64,000 nucleotides of DNA. Origin: Neolewinella antarctica. Lineage in GTDB: Bacteria; Bacteroidota; Bacteroidia; Chitinophagales; Saprospiraceae. The stretch spans positions 36,365 through 100,364 of the forward strand of contig NZ_JAATJH010000011.1 in the NCBI RefSeq assembly GCF_011927835.1. Reading direction: 5' to 3'. The notes beneath the pieces were generated by a model, which did not search any database, was not told the DNA's origin, and saw only the letters and a program-made list of their open reading frames with translations. Position 1 is the first letter of the stretch; the number at the start of each line of letters is the position of its first letter. Below are positions 43,655-52,012 of this stretch, piece by piece. The position numbers were made by a program, and so were the translations under genes.

Positions 43655-44368
43655 TTATTTAGTCTCGCTGCCGCACGCTTCACTGTACGTAAGAATGTGG
43701 TTGGAGAAATCTTTCCATTTCGGCTTATCGACATTCAGGACAGCATCACAGCCCTTGAAAATATCTTCAAATTCCTTCTTGTAGCGTACTTTAGAGACGA
43801 GCGTTACGTAGCGAGCGGTACCCAATTGTACGTAGAAGTAAGCCGTCGTGCCGGTCACGCCAGGGATCATCATACTCCCAGTTTTCTTATTGCCACCTGG
43901 CATGTGGTATACCTTTGCACCATTGCTGAATTCAGGATTTGCTAATTGCAGCAGCGCCGTCATAGTTTTTTTCTTCCCTTTGATCTTTACGCTCTCAAGA
44001 ACGAGATATCCGTCGTTAATCAGGTTTCTGTCCACGTTAGGGTCAAACCAACCTTCTCCATTAGAGAAGTTGATAACCTTGGCTACTTTTTCAATACCAC
44101 TCGGGGCGGCGTAAAACTGACTAACCTTTGCGGCCGGAAGATTATATTCCTTTCCGCCGGTGGATTCGATCATGATGAAGGTCACCATGCCTTTTTTGCG
44201 GGTAACCTTTTTAAGGTCGCCTTCGACCTTATCTCCGGTTTTGAGGACGACGGTTACCGGCTTTTTGCGGGAAAAGCTCTGGAAGTCTTTGGTGAAATTT
44301 TGGGCAGTGAGGGGTACACCAGCTCCAATAAAGAGGAACAGGAAAAAGGTAGTAAGAAACAGTTTCAT
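43655..44368 (-). CDS. Secreted protein of unknown function
   Basis: 237 residues with a signal peptide (LFLTTFFLFLFIGAGVPLTAQ). The mature protein begins with a compact beta domain (KPVTVVLKTGDKVEGDLKKVTRKKGMVTFIMIES) resembling small SH3/Sm-like barrels, followed by mixed alpha-beta sequence ending near a Cys pair (Cys and EACGSE). I recognise no family. Lysine-rich mature part; probably periplasmic. Monocistronic with a visible -7 box upstream (44405-44412). Confidence 0.75.
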   Translation of the reverse strand: MKLFLTTFFLFLFIGAGVPLTAQNFTKDFQSFSRKKPVTVVLKTGDKVEGDLKKVTRKKGMVTFIMIESTGGKEYNLPAAKVSQFYAAPSGIEKVAKVINFSNGEGWFDPNVDRNLINDGYLVLESVKIKGKKKTMTALLQLANPEFSNGAKVYHMPGGNKKTGSMMIPGVTGTTAYFYVQLGTARYVTLVSKVRYKKEFEDIFKGCDAVLNVDKPKWKDFSNHILTYSEACGSETK

Positions 44369-44404
44369 TTGTTATTAGTGTTTTTGTGTTTGCTAATCTA
44401 TTCG

Positions 44405-44412
44405 CAAAGATA
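44405..44412 (-). promoter_or_regulatory. Bacteroidota -7 promoter element
   Basis: On the minus strand TATCTTTG fits the TAnnTTTG consensus exactly, 36 bases before the ATG of the secreted-protein gene at 44368. A TTG lies about 24 bases further upstream, slightly more than the usual spacing. No other strong match lies in this intergenic stretch. Confidence 0.6.
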
Positions 44413-44504
44413 TAAATATTGGTTATTCATGAACACCAACTTACTTTTTTGAGAGAAACTTAACGATTAGCGGGATAAATTTTGCGCAAGCATTAAGTAG
44501 ATAG

Positions 44505-44939
44505 TCAATAAGGAGATTTAATACCGAACGTAATCTCTTCCGTTTTCAGGCGCTCGAAGTCGCGCAGGTTACCGGTGTAGAGGACATTGACCTTAGCTTT
44601 GATGGCGGCCTGGAAGTGGAGGGCGTCGTAGACGACGCCGCCGCGTAGACCAAGGCTAGTACACCGATCGATTGCCGCTAAGTAATCCGTCATGTTCAGT
44701 TCAACATTAACGTAACGGTCGGCTAGCCGGTGAACGGTAAGGTTAATCTCAGCTACGGTAATGGCAAGCCGAGGTTGCTTCGTCAGGTTATTGAATAATT
44801 CTGCCATGAGGTGTGTATTCAACACGATGACTTCGGCGTTTGCCTCACAGTTTTTCAACAGCTTATAACATGCTTCGTGCTGCGTGTGCTTTACGTCGAG
44901 AGCGGGAAGGAGCACGGACGTATCAAAAAGTACTTTCAT
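44505..44939 (-). CDS. PIN-domain toxin (VapC-like ribonuclease)
   Basis: 144 residues. The acidic residues of the PIN active site are in place: Asp6 (VLFDTSVL), Glu47 (HLMAELFN), Asp105 (GGVVYDALHF) and Asp127 (TGNLRDFERL). Members cut RNA, often tRNA, in a Mg2+-dependent way. Its start overlaps the end of the AbrB-type antitoxin gene by four bases, the usual toxin-antitoxin layout, so function and regulation as an AbrB-PIN pair are well supported. Confidence 0.87.
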   Translation of the reverse strand: MKVLFDTSVLLPALDVKHTQHEACYKLLKNCEANAEVIVLNTHLMAELFNNLTKQPRLAITVAEINLTVHRLADRYVNVELNMTDYLAAIDRCTSLGLRGGVVYDALHFQAAIKAKVNVLYTGNLRDFERLKTEEITFGIKSPY

Positions 44940-45217
44940 ACGCCAAATCGAGACTTGTGGTATTCTTCGTAAGATTCTTTGAGAAACGCAACGGTATCAA
45001 AGTCCGCGGGATACGGTTCCCCACCAACAATCAGAGGAAATCCGTCGGAATCGAACGTTAGCTTCGGTTTCTGTGCTTCAGCTTTAGAAGTGAGGGTTAT
45101 TTTATGAGTAGTTGAATCTACTTCCACCTCGACTTCGCCACCAGGTTCTATCTGAACCATTTTTCGCAGCGCTTTAGGAATCAACACCCTGCCAAATTTA
45201 TCCATCGTCAACGTCAT
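44936..45217 (-). CDS. AbrB/MazE-type antitoxin
   Basis: 93 residues from the ATG at 45217 (MTLTMDKFGRVLIPKALRKM). The swapped-hairpin AbrB DNA-binding fold is recognisable in TMDKFGRVLIPKALRKMVQIEPGGEVEVEV; the acidic C-terminus (FLKESYEEYHKSRF) should bind and block the PIN toxin encoded next. The frame stays open upstream to 45403 but that extension is not protein-like. TGCCA-N5-TGGCA at 45220-45234 directly before the start is a candidate site for autorepression. Confidence 0.87.
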   Translation of the reverse strand: MTLTMDKFGRVLIPKALRKMVQIEPGGEVEVEVDSTTHKITLTSKAEAQKPKLTFDSDGFPLIVGGEPYPADFDTVAFLKESYEEYHKSRFGV

Positions 45218-45219
45218 AA

Positions 45220-45234
45220 TGCCAGAATTTGGCA
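45220..45234. promoter_or_regulatory. Candidate toxin-antitoxin operator
   Basis: TGCCAGAATTTGGCA (TGCCA-N5-TGGCA) begins two bases upstream of the antitoxin ATG. Additional TGCCA/TGGCA half-sites occur nearby at 45190-45194 and 45249-45253. AbrB-type antitoxins bind such dyads with their toxin to repress their own operon. Confidence 0.5.
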
Positions 45235-45299
45235 ATTTAAACGGTGAGTTTGGCAGAAAAGTTGCTGAGGGAATATTAAGTGGAGCACTAAAATAAGAA

Positions 45300-45329
45300 A
45301 AGCCCCGCAACAAACTTGTCGCGGGGCTT
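45300..45329 (-). terminator. Intrinsic terminator after the thiolase gene
   Basis: AAGCCCCGC/GCGGGGCTT stem (45300-45308 with 45321-45329), 27 bases after the thiolase stop, followed on the minus strand by a T-rich run. It separates the thiolase gene from the toxin-antitoxin operon on the same strand. Confidence 0.8.
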
Positions 45330-45356
45330 CTATTATCTATCGCATCACAACGAGGT

Positions 45357-46526
45357 CTACAACCGCTCAAAAATACCAGCAATCCCCTGCCCACCACCAA
45401 CACAGGCGGTGACCATACCGTACTTCTGGTCCCGCCGCTTCATCTCATCCAGTAACTGAATGGTCAGTTTAGCGCCGGTACAACCTAATGGGTGGCCAAG
45501 GGCGATCGCGCCGCCGTTCGGGTTAACGGTTTCCGGGTCGATGCCCATCGTCTTTATCACGGCCAGCGCCTGGGTGGCAAAGGCTTCGTTCAATTCCGTC
45601 TGCTGAATATCTTTAATACCCAAGCCAGCCCGTTCGAGTGCTTTCGGAATCGCTACGCAGGGGCCAATGCCCATGTACAGCGGGTCAACACCACCGACGG
45701 AACAACTCACCAAGCGGGCGATCGGCTCCAGGTTAAGCTTCTTCACCATCCGTTCGGAAACGACGAGCGTAAACGCGGCCCCGTCCGAAGTCTGGCTGGA
45801 GTTACCGGCCGTCACGACGCCATCCGTCTGGAACACCGCGCGCAGGCGGGCGAGGCCCTCCATGCTGGTACCCCGGCGCACGCCTTCGTCCATCTTCACG
45901 GTGTGGCTCGACTTAACCATCTTGCCATCCTTCACGAAAACGTCTTCTACTTCCACCGGCACGATCTGCCCGTCGAATTTCCCGGCGTCGATCGCCGCGG
46001 CGGCTTTTTCGTGGCTGGTAACGGCAAAAGCATCGGCTTCCTCGCGCGTCACGTTGTACTTTTTAGCGACGGCCTCAGCGGTCTTACCCATCGAAACGTG
46101 GTAATTCAAGTTGTCCATCGCCGCCTTGTAGCTGGGGCTGAGTTTGTAGCCCGTCATCGGGATCTGACTCATGCTTTCCGTGCCACCGGCCAGGTACATG
46201 TCACCGAAACCAGCCTTGATTTTACCCACCGCCATCGCGATCGATTCCAAACCGGAAGCACAGTAGCGATTGATGGTAATTCCGGCAACTTCTTTACCGA
46301 GCGCACGGGCGGCGATCAGTCGTCCGATCTGTAGGCCCTGTTCCCCTTCCGGGTTCGCGCAGCCGACGATCACGTCGTCGATCAGCGTCGGGTCCACTTC
46401 CGGGACGGTGCTCATCAAGTGCCTGATCACGTCGACGGCAAGGTCGTCGGAGCGGTAATTTTTGAATCCTCCCTTCTTGGCGCGGCCAACGGCGGAGCGG
46501 TATCCTTTTATGATGTAAGCTTCCAT
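45357..46526 (-). CDS. Acetyl-CoA C-acyltransferase (thiolase, FadA type)
   Basis: 389 residues. Splits 3-ketoacyl-CoA with CoA to acetyl-CoA and a shortened acyl-CoA, the last step of beta-oxidation; cytoplasmic. Active-site residues are Cys89 ([10 protein letters not shown]), His345 ([10 protein letters not shown]) and Cys375 (TACVGGGQG). Length and motifs are those of degradative thiolases rather than the shorter hydroxymethylglutaryl synthases. It lies downstream of the HCDH/ECH fusion gene on the same strand, with a hairpin array between them (46585-46665), so the pair covers three beta-oxidation steps. Confidence 0.92.
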   Translation of the reverse strand: MEAYIIKGYRSAVGRAKKGGFKNYRSDDLAVDVIRHLMSTVPEVDPTLIDDVIVGCANPEGEQGLQIGRLIAARALGKEVAGITINRYCASGLESIAMAVGKIKAGFGDMYLAGGTESMSQIPMTGYKLSPSYKAAMDNLNYHVSMGKTAEAVAKKYNVTREEADAFAVTSHEKAAAAIDAGKFDGQIVPVEVEDVFVKDGKMVKSSHTVKMDEGVRRGTSMEGLARLRAVFQTDGVVTAGNSSQTSDGAAFTLVVSERMVKKLNLEPIARLVSCSVGGVDPLYMGIGPCVAIPKALERAGLGIKDIQQTELNEAFATQALAVIKTMGIDPETVNPNGGAIALGHPLGCTGAKLTIQLLDEMKRRDQKYGMVTACVGGGQGIAGIFERL

Positions 46527-46584
46527 TTTAAGGTGCTTTGTAGTCGTTAATTAATTTTGCGCGGACGCGGGTGCAGGGGTTTTT

Positions 46585-46665
46585 TAGGCGGTAGTCTGTA
46601 GGCGATAGGCGGTAGGTTCCTACGTTATAAATGACGGAACCTACCGCCTACAGACTACCGCCTAC
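46585..46665. repeat. TAGGCGGTAG inverted array between beta-oxidation genes
   Basis: TAGGCGGTAGTCTGTAGGCG (46585-46604), GATAGGCGGTAGGTTCC (46604-46620) and the complementary half (46636-46664) form a long imperfect hairpin. It is built from the same TAGGCGGTAG unit as the tandem repeat at 18416-18470. It may act as an attenuator between the fusion gene and thiolase. Confidence 0.75.
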
Positions 46666-46669
46666 CCTC

Positions 46670-49069
46670 TTAGTTCCGCAACGGCTTATTATTCTGCAAC
46701 GTATACTGAATCCGTTCCAGCGTCTTCTGGTTACCCAGCAGCGAAAGAAATGCCTCCCGCTCCAGGTCCAGCAAATACTGCTCGGAGACCAGCGTCGTTT
46801 GCGTCAGCTCGCCACCACAGAGGATGTTCGCTACGTGCCGGGCTACGACACCGTCGTACTCGGAAATGTACTTACCCAGCTTGAACTCGTTGATGGCCGT
46901 GTAGATAGCCGCCAACCCTGCCCGCCCGAGAACGGTGATATCCTCCCGAATGCTCGGAGCCACGTATTCGCGGGATAGTTCCAGCACCTTACGCTTCGCC
47001 TCGCCGATGTTGCGCTGCATGTTTACCTCCACGAAGTCTTTTCCTTCGATCAGGTACTTGTAGTCGAACGCTTCGGAAGCTGAAGTCGATACTTTAGCCG
47101 TAGCGACCGTCTGGAAGGCATTCAGCAAAGTAGGCATCTGTACGTCACCTTCGAAGTAGCTGTCCGAAACTCGCAGGGCAAGTTCCTTCGTACCGCCACC
47201 GCCGGGAATCAAACCAACACCCACTTCAACGAGGCCAATGTAGCTTTCCGCCGCGTAGATACCAGCGTCACAGTGCATAGCAATCTCGCAACCACCACCA
47301 AAGACATAACCCTGCGTAGCCACCACGACGGGCACCTTACAGGTTTTGATCTTCATGTTCAACTGCTGGAAGCCGTCGATCAATTTGTCCAGATCGTCGA
47401 ACTGCTGGCCCATGGCCATCATCCCGACGTTCATCAGGTTAGCGCCAACGGTAAAATTCTTGGCGTTATTACCGATCACAATACCTTTCCAGCCTTCCGC
47501 TTCCGCCTTATCGATGGCTTCGGAAATTGCTTGGCCGATGGCGTCGTCGATGGAGTTGGACTTCGAAGTGAATTCCACGCACATCACGCCGTCACCCAGG
47601 TCGTGGACGGTAGCGGATTCGTTCTTGATGACCGGCGATTGCTCGCGTAGGGTATCCAGAATAATGTAGTTACTCAGAGAAGGTACCGGCTGGTAGCTCT
47701 TCGTGGATTGATCGTAAAACTTACGTTCACCACCTTCTACTTTGTAAAAAGATGTGTGGCCGGCGGCTTTCATCTCCGTGACCCAGTCGGCGACTTTCCC
47801 GTCGACCTCACCGATCATTTTGATACCTTCTTCCAGGCCGATTTGGTCCCAGGTCTCGAAGGGGCCGTATTCCCAGAAGTAGCCCGTCCGCATGGCGTCG
47901 TCGATGCTGTAAAGGTTGTCGGCGATCTCGGGGACGCGGTTGGCGGAATAAGCGATTAGGCCGGAGAAGTACTCGCGCAAGAACTTACCTTCCTTCTCGT
48001 CGGACGTCACGATGGAGTGCATCCGGCGGCTCATGTCCTCGATCATCTTGCTTTTACCGATGGCGGGGCGGGGGCTTTCGGCCTTGGCGTATTCGAGCGT
48101 CTTCAGGTTCAGGGCGTGAATAATGGACTTACCGTTCTCATCCCGCTCCTTCGTCTTCTTGTAAAAACCTTGTCCGGTTTTGTTACCGAACCACTTATTG
48201 TCGAGCAAATGCGCCATAAATTTAGGCGACTTTTTCCCTTTCACCAGGTCGATGTACTCGTCGTCGGAAACATTGCCCATCACGAACTCAGAAACCTTCG
48301 CGCTGGTGTCGATGCCGACCAGATCCTGCAAACGGTAAGTAGCCGTGTTCGGCCGGCCGATCAGCGAGCCGGTGATGGCGTCCACTTCCTCGATCGACAT
48401 GTCGTACTTCACCGTCAAGTTCATCATCTGTACGCCAGACATGACGCCGATCCGGTTACCGATGAAGCCCGGGGTATCCTTACAGAGAACAGTCTGCTTA
48501 CCGAGGTAGACGTCGCCGTAGTGCATAAAGAAATCTACGACGTCCTGCTTGGTTCCCTCGTGGGGGATTACCTCGAAGAGACGCAGGTAACGGGGTGGGT
48601 TAAAGAAGTGCGTTCCGCAGAAGTGAGTCCGAAAATCGTCACTCCGGCCCTCCACCAGCAAATTGATGGGAATGGAAGAAGTATTGGACGTAACGAGGCT
48701 ACCGGCTTTCCGGTACTTATCCACTTTAGCAAAGATCTGCTTCTTAATGTCGAGCCGCTCGATGACAACCTCGATGATCCAGTCGCAATCGGCGATCTCC
48801 TCGAAGTTATCGTCAAAATTACCGGTCGTGATCCGCTTAGCGAATTCCGGCTTGAACAGAGGGGCGGGTTTCGATTTGATGGCGGCGGCCAGCGCACTGA
48901 CGGCCTGGCTGTTACGCTTGACGGGGTCTTTCTTGTCCTCGTCGCTGAGGTTGAAGGGCACGATGTCGAGTAGCAGCACGTCGAGCCCGATGTTCGCGAA
49001 ATGGCAGGCGATGCCCGAACCCATGACGCCAGAACCGAGCACGGCTACTTTTTTAAGACGGTATTGCAT
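46670..49069 (-). CDS. 3-hydroxyacyl-CoA dehydrogenase / enoyl-CoA hydratase fusion (FadB/FadJ-like)
   Basis: 799 residues from the ATG at 49069 (MQYRLKKVAVLG); the longer frame to 49201 includes repeat sequence. The N-terminal half is the NAD-dependent dehydrogenase (VAVLGSGVMGSGIACHFANIG, SNTSSIPI, GTHFFNPP, KDTPGFIGNRIG). The C-terminal ~230 residues are the crotonase fold (VVVATQGYVFGGGCEIAMHCDAG, GLVEVGVGLIPGGGGTKELA, with the oxyanion glycines and catalytic Glu region). The domain order is reversed relative to E. coli FadB and is usual for Bacteroidota. It catalyses hydration and oxidation in beta-oxidation; the thiolase is encoded downstream. Confidence 0.92.
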   Translation of the reverse strand: MQYRLKKVAVLGSGVMGSGIACHFANIGLDVLLLDIVPFNLSDEDKKDPVKRNSQAVSALAAAIKSKPAPLFKPEFAKRITTGNFDDNFEEIADCDWIIEVVIERLDIKKQIFAKVDKYRKAGSLVTSNTSSIPINLLVEGRSDDFRTHFCGTHFFNPPRYLRLFEVIPHEGTKQDVVDFFMHYGDVYLGKQTVLCKDTPGFIGNRIGVMSGVQMMNLTVKYDMSIEEVDAITGSLIGRPNTATYRLQDLVGIDTSAKVSEFVMGNVSDDEYIDLVKGKKSPKFMAHLLDNKWFGNKTGQGFYKKTKERDENGKSIIHALNLKTLEYAKAESPRPAIGKSKMIEDMSRRMHSIVTSDEKEGKFLREYFSGLIAYSANRVPEIADNLYSIDDAMRTGYFWEYGPFETWDQIGLEEGIKMIGEVDGKVADWVTEMKAAGHTSFYKVEGGERKFYDQSTKSYQPVPSLSNYIILDTLREQSPVIKNESATVHDLGDGVMCVEFTSKSNSIDDAIGQAISEAIDKAEAEGWKGIVIGNNAKNFTVGANLMNVGMMAMGQQFDDLDKLIDGFQQLNMKIKTCKVPVVVATQGYVFGGGCEIAMHCDAGIYAAESYIGLVEVGVGLIPGGGGTKELALRVSDSYFEGDVQMPTLLNAFQTVATAKVSTSASEAFDYKYLIEGKDFVEVNMQRNIGEAKRKVLELSREYVAPSIREDITVLGRAGLAAIYTAINEFKLGKYISEYDGVVARHVANILCGGELTQTTLVSEQYLLDLEREAFLSLLGNQKTLERIQYTLQNNKPLRN

Positions 49070-49201
49070 GTTTTTAGTGATGTTTTTAAGCTTGGGGTGC
49101 AAGTTAGCGAAAATTCGCTGGAAGGGGAGGGTGGGTAATAGGCGGTAGGCGGTAGGCGGTAAGTATTCACAGATGATTGAACTGCCGGGGTGTTGTGCCA
49201 A

Positions 49202-49837
49202 TTAGTTTTGCCCCGCCATCCGCAACGCCTCCGCCACGGTAATGCGCTGGCCGTTATTTTTGGCGACGATGAAGGCACCCGTTACGCCCATGACTTTGAG
49301 CCGGTCGCGTAGCTGGGCGGCATTTTGGTAAGTACGGAACTGGCTAATGACTACTTTCTGGACGCCGTTCTGATCCTGTAGTTCCAGCGCGTCTTCCGTA
49401 GCGAGCTCGGCGTCGACCCGATTTTGCGCGTAAGCACCTAACTGTACCTGGAAAACTACGCCCTGGACGACGGCTTTGTCCGTATCGACTTGGTCGTTCT
49501 TGGTCGCGGCCATGGTGGCGATCTGCTGCCGTAATTGCTCATTCTCGGTCTGCAAACCCTGCACCTGCGTCCGCGCCCCCGCTAAGGTTTCGTTGGACTG
49601 ATCACTCTGGCTCCGGTAAGTAGTCAACTCTTGCTGGGCCGTCAGGAGGCGGGCCTCGTTGGCTTCGCACCCTTCGGCGAACATGCGCAGGGCGGCGGGG
49701 TCGTCTTTATACTGCTTGGCGCGGGCGGCCCAATCCGTGCCGTCTTCACCGATCGCGCCGGCCGTGGTTTTGGGAGAGCAGGACGTGGCGATGAAAAGGG
49801 AACAACACGAGAAGAGGAGAAAAAGGGGCTTGCGCAT
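49202..49837 (-). CDS. SPOR-like domain lipoprotein with coiled coil
   Basis: 211 residues. Lipobox ATSC (Cys20) after a signal peptide. A coiled-coil stretch (about 50-110; ARTQVQGLQTENEQLRQQIATM) is followed by a C-terminal domain (about 128-200) resembling SPOR: VVFQVQLGAYAQNRVDAELA, VVISQFRTYQNAAQLRDRLKVMGVTGAFIVA. SPOR domains bind denuded peptidoglycan at the division site, so a cell-envelope role is likely. The ARTQVQG-coding sequence is a variant of the dispersed 17-bp motif (49561-49577). Confidence 0.8.
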   Translation of the reverse strand: MRKPLFLLFSCCSLFIATSCSPKTTAGAIGEDGTDWAARAKQYKDDPAALRMFAEGCEANEARLLTAQQELTTYRSQSDQSNETLAGARTQVQGLQTENEQLRQQIATMAATKNDQVDTDKAVVQGVVFQVQLGAYAQNRVDAELATEDALELQDQNGVQKVVISQFRTYQNAAQLRDRLKVMGVTGAFIVAKNNGQRITVAEALRMAGQN

Positions 49838-49958
49838 GGGAATTTGTGGGTTTAATGGTTGGAGATGAGTCGCAGATTCGAACTACGTTAACCCCTATTC
49901 AACGCAAGAAACCAGCAGAGTTCCCACTTCTCCAAAAAATCATTTGGTGCGGCGGCCA

Positions 49959-50657
49959 CTACGCTGCGGTGTCGGTTTCCCTGAGTCGATCCATGTCCCG
50001 CACCAACATGCGCTTCCGGTCGAAGGTCAGCACGTTGTCCCGCCTTAAGTCATTCAGCACGGTGTTGACCGTCTGCCGGCTAGTTCCGGTCAGGTCGGCG
50101 ATCTCCTTGTGGGTCAGCATGTTGCGGACTTCCCGCTCGTAGCCCACGGCGCGACCTTTCGTCAGGGCTAATTCGTGGAGAAATTCCACGATCCGCCCCC
50201 GGCTCGTCTTGAACATCAGGTTTTCCAGCCGTTGCTCCAGTTGTAGCGTACGGTTACCGATGAGGCGCATGAAGAATTGTTGTAGTTCGGAGCGTTCACG
50301 GAGCATACTCTGTAGGTCTCCCTTTTCCAGCACGCAGAGCGAAGTCGGCTCCAGCGTGTAGGCAAAATCACGGCGATTATCGTCGTTAATCAGGGCTAAT
50401 TCACCAAATACTTGCCCCGGAGAGAGAATCGCCTTGGTCACTTCCTTGCCGTCACCGCCGTTGTACGTACCGAGTTTGACGCGCCCCTCGTTGATCAAAA
50501 ATATCTTTTTAGCCGGCTCATCGGGTAAATAAATGTACTGGTTAGCTTCAAAGCGAAGATGGTCCTTTGCTCCCAACATCCCCATATCTACTTTTTTGGG
50601 GCAAAAAATGTTGGACAAATCAATGTTCTCAACGTACCATAAAGACTGCTCAGCCAT
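49959..50657 (-). CDS. Crp/Fnr-family transcriptional regulator
   Basis: 232 residues. An N-terminal cyclic-nucleotide-binding-type jelly roll (about 25-140; KIFLINEGRVKLGTYNGGDGKEVTKAILSPGQVFGELALI) and a C-terminal winged HTH (about 160-220; NMLTHKEIADLTGTSRQTVNTVLNDLRRDNVLTFDRKRM). There is no cysteine cluster for an Fe-S centre as in FNR. The effector is unknown; Bacteroidota members often respond to cAMP-like or redox signals. Stand-alone, upstream of the SPOR-like lipoprotein gene on the same strand (about 120 bases). Confidence 0.9.
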   Translation of the reverse strand: MAEQSLWYVENIDLSNIFCPKKVDMGMLGAKDHLRFEANQYIYLPDEPAKKIFLINEGRVKLGTYNGGDGKEVTKAILSPGQVFGELALINDDNRRDFAYTLEPTSLCVLEKGDLQSMLRERSELQQFFMRLIGNRTLQLEQRLENLMFKTSRGRIVEFLHELALTKGRAVGYEREVRNMLTHKEIADLTGTSRQTVNTVLNDLRRDNVLTFDRKRMLVRDMDRLRETDTAA

Positions 50658-50890
50658 GATTTTTTTTGAAGATTAACCCAGAAGGTCACGGTGGGTAACT
50701 GGTTAAAATAAGCGATTCTAGCGTAGGCATAACGCGCGTAAGGGACATAATATACAGTCCTTTAGCAATAAGAAGTGACGCCAGCACAACAACAAGGTGC
50801 CTTGTTTCAGCGGGTTCGGTGTTTGAACTACTAATACTGCGACGCAGGGGCCCCGGTTACTCGGGGACTAGTTCGTTGTCCGCCGGTACT

Positions 50891-51961
50891 TTACCCTTCC
50901 GCCCCGGTGTCATCGGCTACGTCGTCAGCGTCCACCAGTTGGCGCGCCTGCCCGACCCAATCGTCCCGTTCGATGGCGCCGGGGAGGTAACCGATTAACT
51001 CCGTGTAGTTAACAATGTCATCCGCCGCCCACGCAGCGATTTGTTCGTAGCGGTACACGTCGACTGCGTTGAGTTGATTTTGCAAGAAGTCACCAATGCG
51101 GCGGATACGCGTCAGGTCATCCCTTATTTCGTCTTCGGCGGGGGTCAGGGGCGTGTGAAGCGACGGCGTAGTTTGCACGATGATTTTCGCGTTACCGGCG
51201 TGGCCGACCCTGACGCCCGCCTCGGTGGTGTCGGCGCGGATGACGAGGGGCTCGCCTTCTGCGTCCGTCGCGACTGGTTCCCAACTGCCGTACGCATCGT
51301 TCGACTGTGCGTTTGGGGCAGCGATGCGGGCGGTAAATTCTCGTTCTTCGGCGAGGCTGGCCATCCGGTTTTCGAGGTAATCGAGTCGCCTTTCGAGGTC
51401 CGATAGATTAGGCGCGGTCGCCGGGACCGAGTTGTTTGGGTAAGGAGCCAGGAACGGATCGTCGTAACTGGGGCCGCCCTGCCCTTCCTGATCGTCCGCG
51501 CTTCCGGAAGTCCTTCCCTTCAGCTGTTCATTCTGGGTTTTCAGCCCGATCACCTGGTTGTTCAGAGACTCGATGGTGGACGCGTAAGTCTGATTGCTTA
51601 CCTCGAGCGCTTCTACCTGGCTACTCAAATCGACGTTCCGCTCCGTCGTCACGAGGCCCTCCCGTTCGAGGGTTTGAATGCGTTCCAGTGCGTCGGTTTT
51701 CTCTTTCTTGATGAGGTCTATTTCCCGCCCGAGGGAAGATTTCTCTTCCTCCAACCGGGCATTACGATCCGACAACAAATCACGTTCCCCCTGCAAAGAC
51801 AGCACCTCCTGACGGAACCGCCGAGTTGCCCGCCGTTGGATCAACCAGCCCAGGATCAGGCCGAGAGTAAAGATGACGACGCCAATGATGGCGAGCAAAA
51901 TGGCTAAATCAGGGGGTAGGCTGACGAAAAAATTCGCGATCCGATCGAAAAAAACATTCAT
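50891..51961 (-). CDS. Membrane-anchored coiled-coil protein with C-terminal helix-hairpin-helix-like domain
   Basis: 356 residues. One N-terminal membrane helix (LAILLAIIGVVIFTLGLILGWLIQ), a coiled coil (about 45-150), a Gly/Asp/Pro-containing linker, then a C-terminal domain (about 280-350; DDLTRIRRIGDFLQNQLNAVDVYRYEQIAAWAADDIV, ERDDWVGQARQLV). This last segment matches the HhH-type domain found at the ends of diverse Bacteroidota envelope and NADH-dehydrogenase-like proteins (DDLTxIxGIGxxxxxxLnxxGIxT). Most of the protein should be cytoplasmic or periplasmic depending on orientation. Function unknown; an RmuC-like or DNA-tethering role is only speculation. Confidence 0.7.
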   Translation of the reverse strand: MNVFFDRIANFFVSLPPDLAILLAIIGVVIFTLGLILGWLIQRRATRRFRQEVLSLQGERDLLSDRNARLEEEKSSLGREIDLIKKEKTDALERIQTLEREGLVTTERNVDLSSQVEALEVSNQTYASTIESLNNQVIGLKTQNEQLKGRTSGSADDQEGQGGPSYDDPFLAPYPNNSVPATAPNLSDLERRLDYLENRMASLAEEREFTARIAAPNAQSNDAYGSWEPVATDAEGEPLVIRADTTEAGVRVGHAGNAKIIVQTTPSLHTPLTPAEDEIRDDLTRIRRIGDFLQNQLNAVDVYRYEQIAAWAADDIVNYTELIGYLPGAIERDDWVGQARQLVDADDVADDTGAEG

Positions 51962-52012
51962 TCCGCCAAGGTAGGGAAAATAAGGGGCGGGTTCCGCGTG
52001 GTTGCGTGTAAC

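Noticed and set aside
45492..46334. 280-codon plus-strand frame opposite the thiolase, and a 318-codon frame at 48017-48973
   Set aside because: Both are antisense to clear beta-oxidation genes and lack domain signals; His/Arg-rich shadow composition.
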